Shown: piece by piece, positions 1 through 9,309 of the stretch
How positions within the stretch are numbered: the first letter of the stretch is position 1
Layout: each line of letters starts with the position of its first letter
Assembly (NCBI GenBank): GCA_017647785.1
Contig: JAGCJW010000002.1
Span: 16,131-80,130, forward strand
Direction of reading: 5' to 3'
From: Bacteroidales bacterium
GTDB lineage: Bacteria > Bacteroidota > Bacteroidia > Bacteroidales > P3
DNA: 64,000 bases
Program-made: the position numbers and the translations under genes
Notes under the pieces: model-generated
The model's database searches: none
Told to the model about the DNA's origin: nothing
What the model saw: the letters and a program-made list of their open reading frames with translations, nothing else

Positions 1-18
1 AAAAAAACAATGAAAATG

Positions 19-49
19 TTTGTTGATTACAAGATTGTTGTTATATTTG
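19..49 (+). promoter_or_regulatory. Bacteroidota-type promoter of the first T9SS protein gene
   Basis: A -33 element TTTG lies at 19-22, followed by a 19-bp spacer and a -7 element TATATTTG at 42-49. The ATG follows at 99. This is the cleanest match in the window to the phylum consensus TTTG-N19-TAnnTTTG recognised by the primary sigma factor. Confidence 0.75.
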
Positions 50-98
50 CAAAACAATGTTAGAAAAGAAAATTAATTATTAACAAAATTTTTACGAC

Positions 99-1049
99 AT
101 GAAAAAAATTATTCTTTCAGTCCTTGCATTAGGACTTTCAATGGGTTTAATGGCTCAAAAAGTTTACAACGGAGCAGAACCTATCCAAGGTAAGTTAGCT
201 CAAACAGCAAAAACTGGTAACATAGTTTATCCAGAAACATTTGAAGATTGTGCAAGCGTTGATGATCCTAAATTCTACACTCAAGATGGTGAATCTTTAT
301 GGTTAGGAATAACTGGAACAAACGCTTACATGGATTTAGCATATGGTCAAAGATATGTAGGAAACTACCAAGTTACAGGTATTGCTGCAGTTATGACAAA
401 CCTTCCAATTGAAGATGTTGAAGAAGAAATGGCTGCTACTGTAGTTGATATGAATGGAAACGAATTAGCAAGAGTAAACTTTACAACTGCTGATTTACCT
501 CAATCAACTGAATCTTTCGCTTTTGATTTAGTAGAATTTGATTTCGCTAGCCCAGTTTCTGCAAGTGATTTTATGGCAGTAATTGAAGTTCCTGCTTTAA
601 CAATTATCGGCGAAGGTTCAGTAGGTGGAAATATAGCAATTATAGCTTCTACTGAAATAGATTGTGCATCTGGTGAAATGTCTTATTCTTATAGCGATTT
701 AGAAGGAACAGGTGATTACGAATGGGTATCAATCCTTGAAGCATGGGGTGGTAGTGTTGATTTAGATATAATGATCTTCCCTAAAGTTTCAGGAGTTGGT
801 TTAACAGAAGCTGAAGTTAACTCTTTATCATATGTTTACCCTAACCCAGCAAAAGACGAAGTATTAGTAGCTTCTTCTTTATCAATGGAAAGAGTTGAAA
901 TCGTTAACATGTTAGGTCAAGTTGTTTACTCAGCTGACGTAAACGGAAACTCAGTAAAAGTAAACACTGCTGAAATGGGTGCTGGTAACTATGTAGTTAA
1001 AATGTACACAGAAGCAGGAATGGCAACTAAAAAATTAGTAGTTGAATAG
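99..1049 (+). CDS. Secreted protein with T9SS type A sorting domain
   Basis: This 316-aa protein has a signal peptide (residues 1-19, cleavage expected before Q20). Its last ~73 residues form a type A T9SS C-terminal domain: the YPNPAKDEV start, the NMLGQVVY strand and the terminal KKLVVE are all visible. Such domains direct export across the outer membrane, after which they are removed and the protein is usually anchored or released. The central ~220 residues are acidic and beta-rich in appearance, contain three cysteines, and match no family I recognise. The gene is monocistronic: a strong promoter lies upstream and a terminator directly follows. The passenger function is unknown. Confidence 0.85.
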   Translation: MKKIILSVLALGLSMGLMAQKVYNGAEPIQGKLAQTAKTGNIVYPETFEDCASVDDPKFYTQDGESLWLGITGTNAYMDLAYGQRYVGNYQVTGIAAVMTNLPIEDVEEEMAATVVDMNGNELARVNFTTADLPQSTESFAFDLVEFDFASPVSASDFMAVIEVPALTIIGEGSVGGNIAIIASTEIDCASGEMSYSYSDLEGTGDYEWVSILEAWGGSVDLDIMIFPKVSGVGLTEAEVNSLSYVYPNPAKDEVLVASSLSMERVEIVNMLGQVVYSADVNGNSVKVNTAEMGAGNYVVKMYTEAGMATKKLVVE

Positions 1050-1070
1050 TCCTAATTAAACTATAATATA

Positions 1071-1112
1071 TAGAAGCAAATCTGTTTATCAGGTTTGCTT
1101 CTATGTTTTTTT
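1071..1112 (+). terminator. Rho-independent terminator
   Basis: The inverted repeat 1071-1084/1090-1103 (about 13 bp with one G-U pair, 5-nt loop) is followed by a T-rich run. It ends the gene finishing at 1049. An in-frame ATG at 1103 lies on this hairpin, which is why the next gene is started at 1136. Confidence 0.75.
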
Positions 1113-1135
1113 ATGAAATTTTAAATAAAAATACA

Positions 1136-2851
1136 ATGAAAAAACTATCAGTATTAATGCTTTCGTTAGTTATGACTTTCGGAGCAATGGCTCAAAACTT
1201 CTCTTTAATTAAAGGCGAAAAAACTTTTGAGCAAAAAGCAATTGAGTACGCAAAACAAAAAAGAAGTGGCGTACATACTCAAACACCAAAAACAAATCCT
1301 GCTGTTACAATAACAATCAACGATATTCAAGCAGCAACTGTTAATGCAACATTTACTCCTGCTGAAAATGTGGTTAAATATTATTTCTGTGGTACAGAAA
1401 CAGGAATGATTGAAGATTTGGTAGAATTTTATGAAATGTTTGGTTTGTCAATGACAGTTGCAGAATACATAACTTACGTGGCACAAGATTCTTCTAATGT
1501 TGAAATGACAGTAGATGTAGAAGGATTCACACCAAACACTGCTTCTTCAATTTATGTTGCAGCTTTATTGAATGATGGAACTTACGAAGTTGTTACATCT
1601 GACTTTACAACTGCTTCTATTGGAGGTTCAGGAGATGCAGCTTTAACAATAAACGTATATGATATAGCAGAAACATCTGCTTTTATCAGCATAACTCCAA
1701 ATGACCAATCAGCATATTATGGATTAATTCTTACAACTCAAGCAGAGTTAGATGGAATGGGCTTTAACAATGATTCAATAATGGCATACTTTAACGGAAA
1801 TGAATATCAAAAGTATTACTTTGAACTTGATGAAGAAATGCCAGGTTTAGACCCTTCAACTACATATTTAGTTTATGCAATAGCTTTCAATGTTGACGGA
1901 GTTGCAAGTGAACTTTATGAAATTCCTTTCACAACTCTTGCATACGGAGGAGAAGGTCTTGCAGAAGTTGCAATGACTGCTACAAATCCAACTGCTAATT
2001 CTTTTGATATATCATTTGTTCCTAATGACCAAACAAATTATTACTACTATGTAATTGCTGACCAAACATTCTATAATGATTTAAACTTATCTACATCTGA
2101 TGATGTTGTAGCTTGGGCTCAAGCTAATCAAGAAAAGAATTTCGGAGAATTAGGCGGAACAGTTAGCGATTTAGATATGGGAACAGAATACATTTGCTAT
2201 GCTATTCCTTTCAACGCAAACAATGAATTAGGAACAGTTTCTTCAACAACAATAACAACTCTTTCACTTGGTGGAACAGGTGTTGCAGAAGTTGAAATCA
2301 TAGTAGAAAATGTTACTGCTACAACTTTTGATGTTGCTTTCGAAATGAACGAAGAAACAGCTTACTATTACTATTTAATAGCAGAAGAATCAATCTTAGA
2401 ACAATATGGTTTAACAACTCAAGAAGCTATTTTAGAGTATTTTGCTCAAAATGGAGAAAAAAGCTACGAAAACTTAGGTGGTACTATTTCTGATTGCGTA
2501 AACGGAAGCTTGATGAAAGTTTATACATTTGCTTACAATGGAAACAATGAACTTGGAACAGTTAATTTAGTTGATATAATAATGGGAGAAGGTGTTGTAG
2601 GATTGAACGATGTTATGACAAACGTAGATGTAAACATATATCCAAATCCAGCAAATAAGTTTATCAATGTTTCTTCACTTTCAATCATAGATAGAGTTCA
2701 AATAACAAATGTTTTAGGACAAGTTGTTATGGTAAAAGAAATAGGTGCTAATGGAGCAAACATTAACATTGAAAACTTAGAATCAGGAAATTATTTCGTA
2801 ACAATCTATTCTAACGACGCTGTTGCAACAAAGAAATTATTAGTTAAATAG
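1136..2851 (+). CDS. Secreted repeat protein with T9SS type A sorting domain
   Basis: This 571-aa protein starts at ATG 1136, where a normal signal peptide begins (MKKLSVLMLS..., ending GAMA before Q). An ATG at 1103 would add 11 residues and sits in the preceding terminator. Residues ~56-485 contain four tandem repeats of about 105-110 aa. Each begins with a V/A-x-I beta strand, has an N-D/E-x-x-x-Y-Y-Y core and ends near FTT or ITT plus a GG linker, resembling fibronectin-III-like folds. Residues ~496-571 are a T9SS type A sorting domain (YPNPANKFINV to KKLLVK). A role as a surface or matrix adhesin is inferred from this architecture only. Confidence 0.85.
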   Translation: MKKLSVLMLSLVMTFGAMAQNFSLIKGEKTFEQKAIEYAKQKRSGVHTQTPKTNPAVTITINDIQAATVNATFTPAENVVKYYFCGTETGMIEDLVEFYEMFGLSMTVAEYITYVAQDSSNVEMTVDVEGFTPNTASSIYVAALLNDGTYEVVTSDFTTASIGGSGDAALTINVYDIAETSAFISITPNDQSAYYGLILTTQAELDGMGFNNDSIMAYFNGNEYQKYYFELDEEMPGLDPSTTYLVYAIAFNVDGVASELYEIPFTTLAYGGEGLAEVAMTATNPTANSFDISFVPNDQTNYYYYVIADQTFYNDLNLSTSDDVVAWAQANQEKNFGELGGTVSDLDMGTEYICYAIPFNANNELGTVSSTTITTLSLGGTGVAEVEIIVENVTATTFDVAFEMNEETAYYYYLIAEESILEQYGLTTQEAILEYFAQNGEKSYENLGGTISDCVNGSLMKVYTFAYNGNNELGTVNLVDIIMGEGVVGLNDVMTNVDVNIYPNPANKFINVSSLSIIDRVQITNVLGQVVMVKEIGANGANINIENLESGNYFVTIYSNDAVATKKLLVK

Positions 2852-2866
2852 TTCCTTGCAATAAGT

Positions 2867-2934
2867 CTTAGTATTAAAAAAATAAATCAAAGAATTAATT
2901 TTTTAATTCTTTGATTTATTTTTTTATTTCTTTG
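2867..2934. repeat. Phased 21-bp CTTTG/CAAAG array A
   Basis: Pentamers start at 2867 (CTTAG variant), 2888 (CAAAG), 2909 (CTTTG) and 2930 (CTTTG), each exactly 21 bp from the next. The CTTTG of the argS -7 element follows at 2950, 20 bp on. The flanks are T- and A-tracts. The inverted pair 2888/2909 forms the adjacent terminator hairpin. Confidence 0.7.
2880..2925. terminator. AT-rich hairpin terminator within array A
   Basis: There is a perfect 19-bp stem (2880-2898 with 2903-2921), a TTTT loop and T-runs on the plus strand. It should end the T9SS gene finishing at 2851 and isolate argS. Confidence 0.7.
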
Positions 2935-2946
2935 CTTTATTTTATT

Positions 2947-2954
2947 TATCTTTG
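2947..2954 (+). promoter_or_regulatory. -7 promoter element for argS
   Basis: TATCTTTG lies 31 bases before the argS ATG. No -33 TTTG lies at the ideal spacing; the nearest is the last unit of array A at 2931-2934. Confidence 0.55.
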
Positions 2955-2985
2955 CAGAAGTAATAATAAAATTAAGTGATAGAGG

Positions 2986-4770
2986 ATGGAAAGTAAATTA
3001 CAAGCGCTTATATCAGAGGCTTTTAATGAGTTATATAAAGTAGAAATTGAAGCAAATGCTATTTCTTTAACAGCAACTAAAAAAGAGTTTAAAGGTGACT
3101 TTACTTTGGTGGTATTTCCTTTTACTCAAAAAACAGGGGAACGCAATCCAGTTGCTTTAGCTGAAAGAATAGGAGAATATGTTGTTGGAAAGTCAGAAGA
3201 AATAGAAGGATTTAATGTTATAAAAGGCTTTTTGAACTTTGAAATATCATCAAATTATTGGTTGAAATTCTTGAACGAAAACAACAATAAGGAATATGGA
3301 TATCAACAAGCAAAAGATGATAAAACTATTGTTGTAGAATATTCTTCTCCAAATACAAATAAACCTTTGCACTTAGGACATATAAGAAATAACCTATTAG
3401 GTTGGTCTGTTGCAGAGATATTAAAAGCAAATGGATACTCTGTTAAGAAAGTTAATTTAGTAAACGATAGAGGTATTCATATCTGTAAATCAATGCTCGC
3501 TTGGCAAAAATTCTCTAATGGAGAAACTCCACAAAGCAGTGGAATGAAAGGTGACCATTTAGTAGGAAAGTACTATGTGGAATTTGATAAAGCATATAAG
3601 GCAGAGATAAATCAATTAGTTGAAAAGGGAATTGATAAAGAAGAAGCCGAAAAAACAGCACCAATTCTTTTAGAAGCGCAAGCAATGTTAAAGAAATGGG
3701 AAGAAAAAGATGAAGAAGTATTGAATCTTTGGAAGACAATGAATGGTTGGGTTTATGAAGGATTTGATGCAACTTACAATCAATTAGGTGTTGATTTTGA
3801 TAAAGTATATTATGAGTCAGAAACATTCCTTTTAGGAAAAGACTTAGTTCAGGAAGGATTAGAAAAAGGAGTATTCTACAAGAGAGAAGATGGCTCAGTT
3901 TGGATTGACTTAACAGCAGATGGCTTAGACGAAAAGTTATTATTAAGAAAAGATGGTACATCTGTATATATGACACAAGACTTAGGAACAGCTTGTTTAC
4001 GTCATAAAGATTTTGATTCAGATAGATTAGTTTATGTTGTCGGTAATGAGCAAAACTATCACTTTGCTGTATTAAAACTTGTTTTACAAAAGCTTGGAAT
4101 GCAATGGTCTGATAATTTGTTCCATCTTTCTTACGGAATGGTAGAATTGCCTAATGGAAAGATGAAATCAAGAGAGGGAACTGTTGTAGATGCAGATGAC
4201 TTGATGGAGCAAATGATTGAAACAGCAAAAAAACAAACAGAAGAACACGGAAAGACAGAAGGGTTTACAGAAGAACAAGCTAAAGAATTGTATTCTCAAT
4301 TGGCTTTAGGTGCTTTGAAATATTTTATTTTGAAGGTTGATCCTAAGAAAAATATGTTGTTTAACCCTGAAGAATCTATTGACTTTAATGGAAATACAGG
4401 TCCATTTATTCAATACACACACGCAAGAGCTTGTTCTATATTAAGAAGAAGTTCAGAAGAAATTTCTTTAGATAATATAGATTTGAATTTTGATGCAACA
4501 TTCAATGCAAAAGAATTAGAGGTAATAAAGACATTACACTCTTTTGGAAACGTAGTTCAACAAGCAGGAAAAACTTATTCACCAGCATTGATTGCTAACT
4601 ATGCGTATGATTTAGCTAAAAACTTTAATGCATTCTACCAAGATACACCTATTTTGAAAGAAACAGATGAGAATTTGAAAAAAATGCGTATTTGTTTAAC
4701 TCGTTTCACTGCAAATACAATAAAAACAGCAATGCATCTGTTAGGAATACAAGTTCCAGAGAGAATGTAA
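2986..4770 (+). CDS. argS: Arginine--tRNA ligase
   Basis: This class I aminoacyl-tRNA synthetase charges tRNA-Arg with arginine using ATP in the cytoplasm. It is 594 aa, the normal length. The N-terminal ~90 residues form the Arg-specific additional domain. The HIGH-type motif HLGH is at residues 129-132 and the KMSKS-type motif KMKSR at 392-396. The C-terminal ~120 residues (from FIQYTHARACSIL to the terminal GIQVPERM) are the DALR anticodon-binding domain. It is the first gene of a tight plus-strand run; clpS starts 10 bases after its stop, so co-transcription is likely. Confidence 0.97.
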   Translation: MESKLQALISEAFNELYKVEIEANAISLTATKKEFKGDFTLVVFPFTQKTGERNPVALAERIGEYVVGKSEEIEGFNVIKGFLNFEISSNYWLKFLNENNNKEYGYQQAKDDKTIVVEYSSPNTNKPLHLGHIRNNLLGWSVAEILKANGYSVKKVNLVNDRGIHICKSMLAWQKFSNGETPQSSGMKGDHLVGKYYVEFDKAYKAEINQLVEKGIDKEEAEKTAPILLEAQAMLKKWEEKDEEVLNLWKTMNGWVYEGFDATYNQLGVDFDKVYYESETFLLGKDLVQEGLEKGVFYKREDGSVWIDLTADGLDEKLLLRKDGTSVYMTQDLGTACLRHKDFDSDRLVYVVGNEQNYHFAVLKLVLQKLGMQWSDNLFHLSYGMVELPNGKMKSREGTVVDADDLMEQMIETAKKQTEEHGKTEGFTEEQAKELYSQLALGALKYFILKVDPKKNMLFNPEESIDFNGNTGPFIQYTHARACSILRRSSEEISLDNIDLNFDATFNAKELEVIKTLHSFGNVVQQAGKTYSPALIANYAYDLAKNFNAFYQDTPILKETDENLKKMRICLTRFTANTIKTAMHLLGIQVPERM

Positions 4771-4780
4771 TTTTAATATA

Positions 4781-5059
4781 ATGGAAGGAGTCTTAATACA
4801 AACCGAAGAAAAGAAAGCCTTTGTTGATGACAAAGAGGGAGGTAGTGAGTTAATTGTCTTTAATGATGATATTCATACCTTTGTGTATGTTATTGACTGT
4901 TTGCAAACTATTTGTAAATTAAGCAAAGAACAGGCAGTTACTTGTACGAATATAATTCATTATAAGGGTTTGTGTATTGTAAAGCATGGTTCATACGATG
5001 TGTTAAAGCAAATGTGTATTGAATTAGAGAAAAAAGGACTCATTTGTGAGGTTAGATAA
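4781..5059 (+). CDS. clpS: ClpS-like adaptor of the Clp protease
   Basis: This small cytoplasmic protein (92 aa) has the ClpS fold signature: the VFNDDIHTF strand, then a helix containing CLQTIC, an IIHYKG segment and a final helix ending in a GL-C-EV strand. ClpS delivers N-degron substrates to ClpAP-type unfoldases by binding the ClpA/ClpC N-domain. The NDD-HT core matches the substrate and adaptor surface of the family. It lies between argS (10 bases) and the nfeD-like gene (21 bases). No clpA is present in the window. The family call is secure but substrate preference cannot be read from the sequence. Confidence 0.85.
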   Translation: MEGVLIQTEEKKAFVDDKEGGSELIVFNDDIHTFVYVIDCLQTICKLSKEQAVTCTNIIHYKGLCIVKHGSYDVLKQMCIELEKKGLICEVR

Positions 5060-5080
5060 AATTTATAAATAATTAGAAAT

Positions 5081-5545
5081 ATGAATGTTTTTGTAATTTT
5101 ATTAATTTTATTAGGAGGTTTAGGTCTTGTAGTACTTGAACTTTTGGCAGTACCAGGAACAACTATTGTTGGCTTGTGTGGATGCGGACTTCTTATATAT
5201 GGAAACTATGAAGTCTTTACTAATTTCGGAGATATGTGGGGTTATACTTCTATTTTTATTTGTTCCGTAATTTGTATTGGCTTATTGATTTATTCATTGC
5301 GTTCAAAAACTTGGAAACGTTTTTCTTTGAACGCCTCAATCGACTCAAAAGTGAATGTAGTTGATGAAAAAATAAAAGTAGGAGCAGAAGGAGTTTCTAT
5401 AACACGTTTAGCACCAGTTGGAATGGCGGAAATAAACGGAGAAAGACTAGAAGTCTATACTTCAACTTCGTATATAGATGCAAATACTCCTTTAATTGTA
5501 GAGGCAGTTGAAGGAAACAGAGTTAGAGTTAATGTAAAAAAGTAA
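5081..5545 (+). CDS. NfeD-like membrane protein
   Basis: This 154-aa protein has two to three N-terminal membrane segments (about residues 3-25, 28-45 and 52-70) and a C-terminal OB-fold of the NfeD type (about 90-153: GAEGVSITRLAPVGMAEINGERLEVYT...). It is the short form lacking the serine protease domain. In bacteria this form is encoded next to a flotillin and acts with it in membrane microdomains. Here the flotillin gene follows after 21 bases, so a partnership is a sound inference. The exact molecular role of NfeD is not settled. Confidence 0.85.
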   Translation: MNVFVILLILLGGLGLVVLELLAVPGTTIVGLCGCGLLIYGNYEVFTNFGDMWGYTSIFICSVICIGLLIYSLRSKTWKRFSLNASIDSKVNVVDEKIKVGAEGVSITRLAPVGMAEINGERLEVYTSTSYIDANTPLIVEAVEGNRVRVNVKK

Positions 5546-5566
5546 TAATTTAAAAAAATTAGTGTT

Positions 5567-6547
5567 ATGAATTCAATCGTTTTTGGAACAATACTCGTAG
5601 TAGTATTTCTTATTGTGTTCCTTTATTTAGTTCCAATCAATCAATGGTTTCAATGTGTATTGAATGGAGTAAGAATATCTATAGTTCAATTAGTATTTAT
5701 GCGTTGGAGGAAAGTCCCACCTGCAATTATTGTAAACGCGATGATTAACTCAAAGAAAGCAGGTTTGGATTTAAGTGCAGATTTATTAGAAGCACACTAT
5801 CTAGCAGGAGGACATGTAAAAAGTGTTGTTAATGCTTTGATTTCTGCTGATAAAGCAAATATGTCATTGGACTTTAAAACTGCAACAGCTATTGACCTTG
5901 CAGGTAGAGATGTGTTGGAAGCAGTTCAAATGTCGGTAAATCCAAAAGTGTTGGATACTCCAGCTGTTACTGCAGTAGCAAGTAATGGTATTCAATTAAT
6001 AGTAAAAGCGAGAGTTACAGTTAGAGCAAATATACGTCAATTAGTAGGAGGAGCAGGGGAAGAAACTGTTCTTGCAAGAGTAGGAGAAGGTATTGTAACT
6101 GCGATAGGTTCTGCAAAAAGTCATGCAGAAGTTTTAGAAAATCCAGATTCAATTTCTAAACTTGTACTTTCAAAAGGCTTGGATACAGGAACAGCATTTG
6201 AAATCTTATCAATTGATATAGCAGATATAGATGTTGGTAAGAATATCGGTGCGCAACTTCAAATGGACCAAGCATATGCTGATAAGAATATTGCACAAGC
6301 AAGAGCTGAAGAAAGACGTGCTATGGCTATTGCAGTAGAACAAGAAATGAAAGCTAAAGCTCAAGAAATGAGAGCAAAGGTTATAGAAGCAGAAGCAGAA
6401 GTGCCATTGGCATTATCTGAAGCATTCAAAAAAGGTAATTTAGGAATTATGGATTACTATAGAATGCAAAATATAAAAGCTGATACAGAAATGCGTGAAA
6501 GCATTGCAAAACCTGCATCAGTTGCAGAGCCAAAAGAATCTAAATGA
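5567..6547 (+). CDS. floA: Flotillin-like protein FloA
   Basis: This 326-aa scaffold protein of membrane microdomains belongs to the UPF0365/YqfA family. It has an N-terminal membrane hairpin (about residues 4-24), a PHB/SPFH core ([20 protein letters not shown] onward), and an Ala/Glu-rich helical tail (about 225-300) expected to form the coiled coil used in oligomerisation. It follows an nfeD-like gene, the same arrangement as yqeZ-yqfA in Bacillus. Its stop overlaps the uvrA start by four bases (ATGA at 6544-6547), suggesting translational coupling with an unrelated repair gene. Confidence 0.93.
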   Translation: MNSIVFGTILVVVFLIVFLYLVPINQWFQCVLNGVRISIVQLVFMRWRKVPPAIIVNAMINSKKAGLDLSADLLEAHYLAGGHVKSVVNALISADKANMSLDFKTATAIDLAGRDVLEAVQMSVNPKVLDTPAVTAVASNGIQLIVKARVTVRANIRQLVGGAGEETVLARVGEGIVTAIGSAKSHAEVLENPDSISKLVLSKGLDTGTAFEILSIDIADIDVGKNIGAQLQMDQAYADKNIAQARAEERRAMAIAVEQEMKAKAQEMRAKVIEAEAEVPLALSEAFKKGNLGIMDYYRMQNIKADTEMRESIAKPASVAEPKESK

Positions 6548-9309
6548 TTGTTGCAAAAGGAATAAAGGTAAATAATCTTAAGAATGTAGATGTAAGCATA
6601 CCAACTAATAAGTTAGTTGTCATAACGGGTGTATCGGGTAGTGGAAAAACATCGCTTGCTTTTGATACTCTGTTTGCAGAAGGACAAAGAAGGTATGTTG
6701 AAAGTCTTTCCTCTTATGCAAGAGGTTTCTTAGGGAGAATGAATAAGCCCGAAGTTGATAAAATTTCGGGCTTGTCGCCTGCTATAGCTGTGGAACAAAG
6801 GGTAATGAATAGAAATCCTCGTTCTACAGTTGGAACAACAACAGAAATTTATGAATATATTAAACTTCTTTTTGCAAGGATAGGACGTACATATTCTCCT
6901 GTCTCAAATCAAGAAGTAAAACGCCATAGCGTACAGAATGTAGTAGATGATGTTTTTCAAAACTTTAAAGAGAAAGACAAAATTCTCATTGTATCTCCAT
7001 TAAAGCTTAATCCAAAAGAAAATATCAAAGAGAAATTAGAACTTTTGATACAGTTGGGTTATGTGAGAATGATAATAAATGGAGAAATCAAAAGAATAGA
7101 AGATGTTTTAGAAGAAGGAAAACTGAAACTACAAGAGCTTAATCTATTGATAGATAGATTAACAATAGAAAAGGATAATGATGAAGTTTATATGCGATTA
7201 TCTGATTCTGTGCATACTGCATTTAATGAATCAGATGGTTATTGTGACATAATTTTAGGCGAAGAGGTTTATCATTATTCAAATCGTTTTGAGGCTGATG
7301 GAATAACATTTGTAAAGCCATCTGTCAATTTCTTCTCTTTTAATAATCCTTATGGGGCTTGTCAAAAATGTTCTGGTTCAGGGCAAGTTGAGGGAATATC
7401 TGAGGATTTAGTAATTACACGTCCTGATTTATCGGTTTATGAAGGTGTGGTTAATTGCTGGAAAGGGGAGATTATGAAGAAATTTCAAAAGGATTTCATT
7501 AATAAAGCCTTTGAAAAATTCCCTATACACAAGCCTTATAATCAATTAACTGAACAACAAAAAGATTTTCTTTGGAATGCGAAAGGGAAAGTTACGGGAA
7601 TAAATCAGTTTTTTGAGTTTATAAAATCGGAAAGTTATAAAATACAATATAGAGTCTTGTTGTCAAGATACACAGGACGCACCACATGTCCTGAATGTAA
7701 AGGGACAAGATTAAGAAAAGATGCTTCGTATGTTAAAATAGCAGGAAAATCCATAGTGGATTTAATGCTTTTACCTATAGATGAATTGTTAGAATTCTTT
7801 AATACATTGGAGTTAAACGAGTACGAAGCAAAGGTTACTCAACGTCTTTTAATAGAAATAAAGACTCGATTAAATTATCTTATAGAAGTAGGTTTAGGAT
7901 ATTTAACTCTAAATCGTCAGAGTTCTACTCTTTCAGGAGGGGAGAGTCAGCGTATTTCTCTTGCAACTTCTTTAGGTAGTCCGTTAGTTGGTAGTATGTA
8001 TATATTAGATGAGCCAACAATAGGACTTCATTCTTGTGATACTCAAAGATTGGTTAATGTTCTTTTGAAATTAAGAGATGTAGGTAATACTGTAATAGTT
8101 GTTGAACACGATGAAGAAGTAATAAAAGCAGCTGATTATATTGTAGATATAGGACCTTATGCAGGTGTAAAAGGGGGAGAGGTTGTGTTTAGTGGAGCTT
8201 ATGACGAAATGATAAAGAATTCTAATACACTTACTTCTCAATTTATAAAAGGAGAATGCACTATACCTTTGCCAGAGATTAATAGAAAATGGAAAGAGTA
8301 TATTAAAATAGATAATATAACTGAAAACAATTTAAAGGATGTAAGTCTTAAACTACCTTTAAAAGTTAAAACGGTTATTTGTGGTGTCTCTGGTTCGGGT
8401 AAAACTACTCTTGTAAAGAAAGCTTTATTGCCTAATATACAAGGGTACCTTGGGTTAGCAATGGATTGTGTTCCAAAAAGTTCTCAAATAGAAGGTTCGT
8501 TATCTTTATTAGAGGCTGTAGAGATGATAGACCAGAATCCTATAGGACGTTCTTCGCGTTCAAATCCTGCAACATATCTTGGTGTATTTGATGACATTAG
8601 AGCTTTGTATGCAGAACAACCTCTTGCGAAAAAGAGGGGTGTAAAAGCAGGATTCTTTTCTTTCAATACAGAAGGAGGACGTTGTGAAGAATGTAAGGGA
8701 GAAGGAACAGTTACTATTTCAATGCAATTTATGGCAGATATTGTTTTAGAGTGTGAGCATTGTAAAGGTAAACGTTATAAGGAAGAAGCGTTAGAAGTAA
8801 CATATAGAGATAAGAATATCGCACAAATATTGGATATGAGTATAGAGGAAGCCTATGAGTTTTTCTCTCAAGACTCTAATAATCTATGCAAGCGAATTAC
8901 GCAAAAAATAAATTCTTTATTGGAAGTAGGACTAGGGTACTTAAAATTAGGACAAAGTTCTACAACTTTATCAGGTGGAGAAGCCCAAAGAATAAAATTA
9001 GCCTATTTCTTGTCAAAAGGAATTAATGAAAAGAAAACAGTCTTTATTTTTGATGAACCATCAACAGGTTTGCATTTTTATGATATTCTAAAACTTAATA
9101 AGTGTTTTGATAAACTAGTTGAATTAGGACATACTGTTGTTATCATAGAACATAATTTAGATATTATAAAAACAGCAGATTGGTTGATAGAATTAGGACC
9201 CGAAGGAGGAAAAAAAGGAGGGAATATCATCTTTGAAGGACAACCTAAATCCATTCTAAAAGAAGATACTCCCACTTCAAGATATTTAAAAGATAAATTC
9301 TTATCTTAG
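6544..9309 (+). CDS. uvrA: Excinuclease ABC subunit A (UvrA family)
   Basis: This 921-aa damage-recognition ATPase of nucleotide excision repair has two ABC modules. Module 1 has Walker A at G29-T36, signature LSGGESQR at ~463 and DEPTIGLH. Module 2 has Walker A at ~614, LSGGEAQR and DEPSTGLH. The C-terminal zinc finger is complete (C714, C717, C737, C740; the CEEC and CEHC pairs are 19 residues apart). The first zinc module is not: C273/C276 and C382/C385 are present, but the upstream CxxC half expected near residue 250 is replaced by a cysteine-free segment ([10 protein letters not shown]). It could be a second UvrA paralogue rather than the canonical one. It overlaps floA by 4 bases and panC by 4 at the stops. 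Confidence 0.93.
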   Translation: MIVAKGIKVNNLKNVDVSIPTNKLVVITGVSGSGKTSLAFDTLFAEGQRRYVESLSSYARGFLGRMNKPEVDKISGLSPAIAVEQRVMNRNPRSTVGTTTEIYEYIKLLFARIGRTYSPVSNQEVKRHSVQNVVDDVFQNFKEKDKILIVSPLKLNPKENIKEKLELLIQLGYVRMIINGEIKRIEDVLEEGKLKLQELNLLIDRLTIEKDNDEVYMRLSDSVHTAFNESDGYCDIILGEEVYHYSNRFEADGITFVKPSVNFFSFNNPYGACQKCSGSGQVEGISEDLVITRPDLSVYEGVVNCWKGEIMKKFQKDFINKAFEKFPIHKPYNQLTEQQKDFLWNAKGKVTGINQFFEFIKSESYKIQYRVLLSRYTGRTTCPECKGTRLRKDASYVKIAGKSIVDLMLLPIDELLEFFNTLELNEYEAKVTQRLLIEIKTRLNYLIEVGLGYLTLNRQSSTLSGGESQRISLATSLGSPLVGSMYILDEPTIGLHSCDTQRLVNVLLKLRDVGNTVIVVEHDEEVIKAADYIVDIGPYAGVKGGEVVFSGAYDEMIKNSNTLTSQFIKGECTIPLPEINRKWKEYIKIDNITENNLKDVSLKLPLKVKTVICGVSGSGKTTLVKKALLPNIQGYLGLAMDCVPKSSQIEGSLSLLEAVEMIDQNPIGRSSRSNPATYLGVFDDIRALYAEQPLAKKRGVKAGFFSFNTEGGRCEECKGEGTVTISMQFMADIVLECEHCKGKRYKEEALEVTYRDKNIAQILDMSIEEAYEFFSQDSNNLCKRITQKINSLLEVGLGYLKLGQSSTTLSGGEAQRIKLAYFLSKGINEKKTVFIFDEPSTGLHFYDILKLNKCFDKLVELGHTVVIIEHNLDIIKTADWLIELGPEGGKKGGNIIFEGQPKSILKEDTPTSRYLKDKFLS

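Noticed and set aside
3515..3976. 153-aa minus-strand reading frame inside argS
   Set aside because: It is the antisense shadow of a strongly conserved argS, is rich in L, S, H and I from complement codons, and has no promoter.
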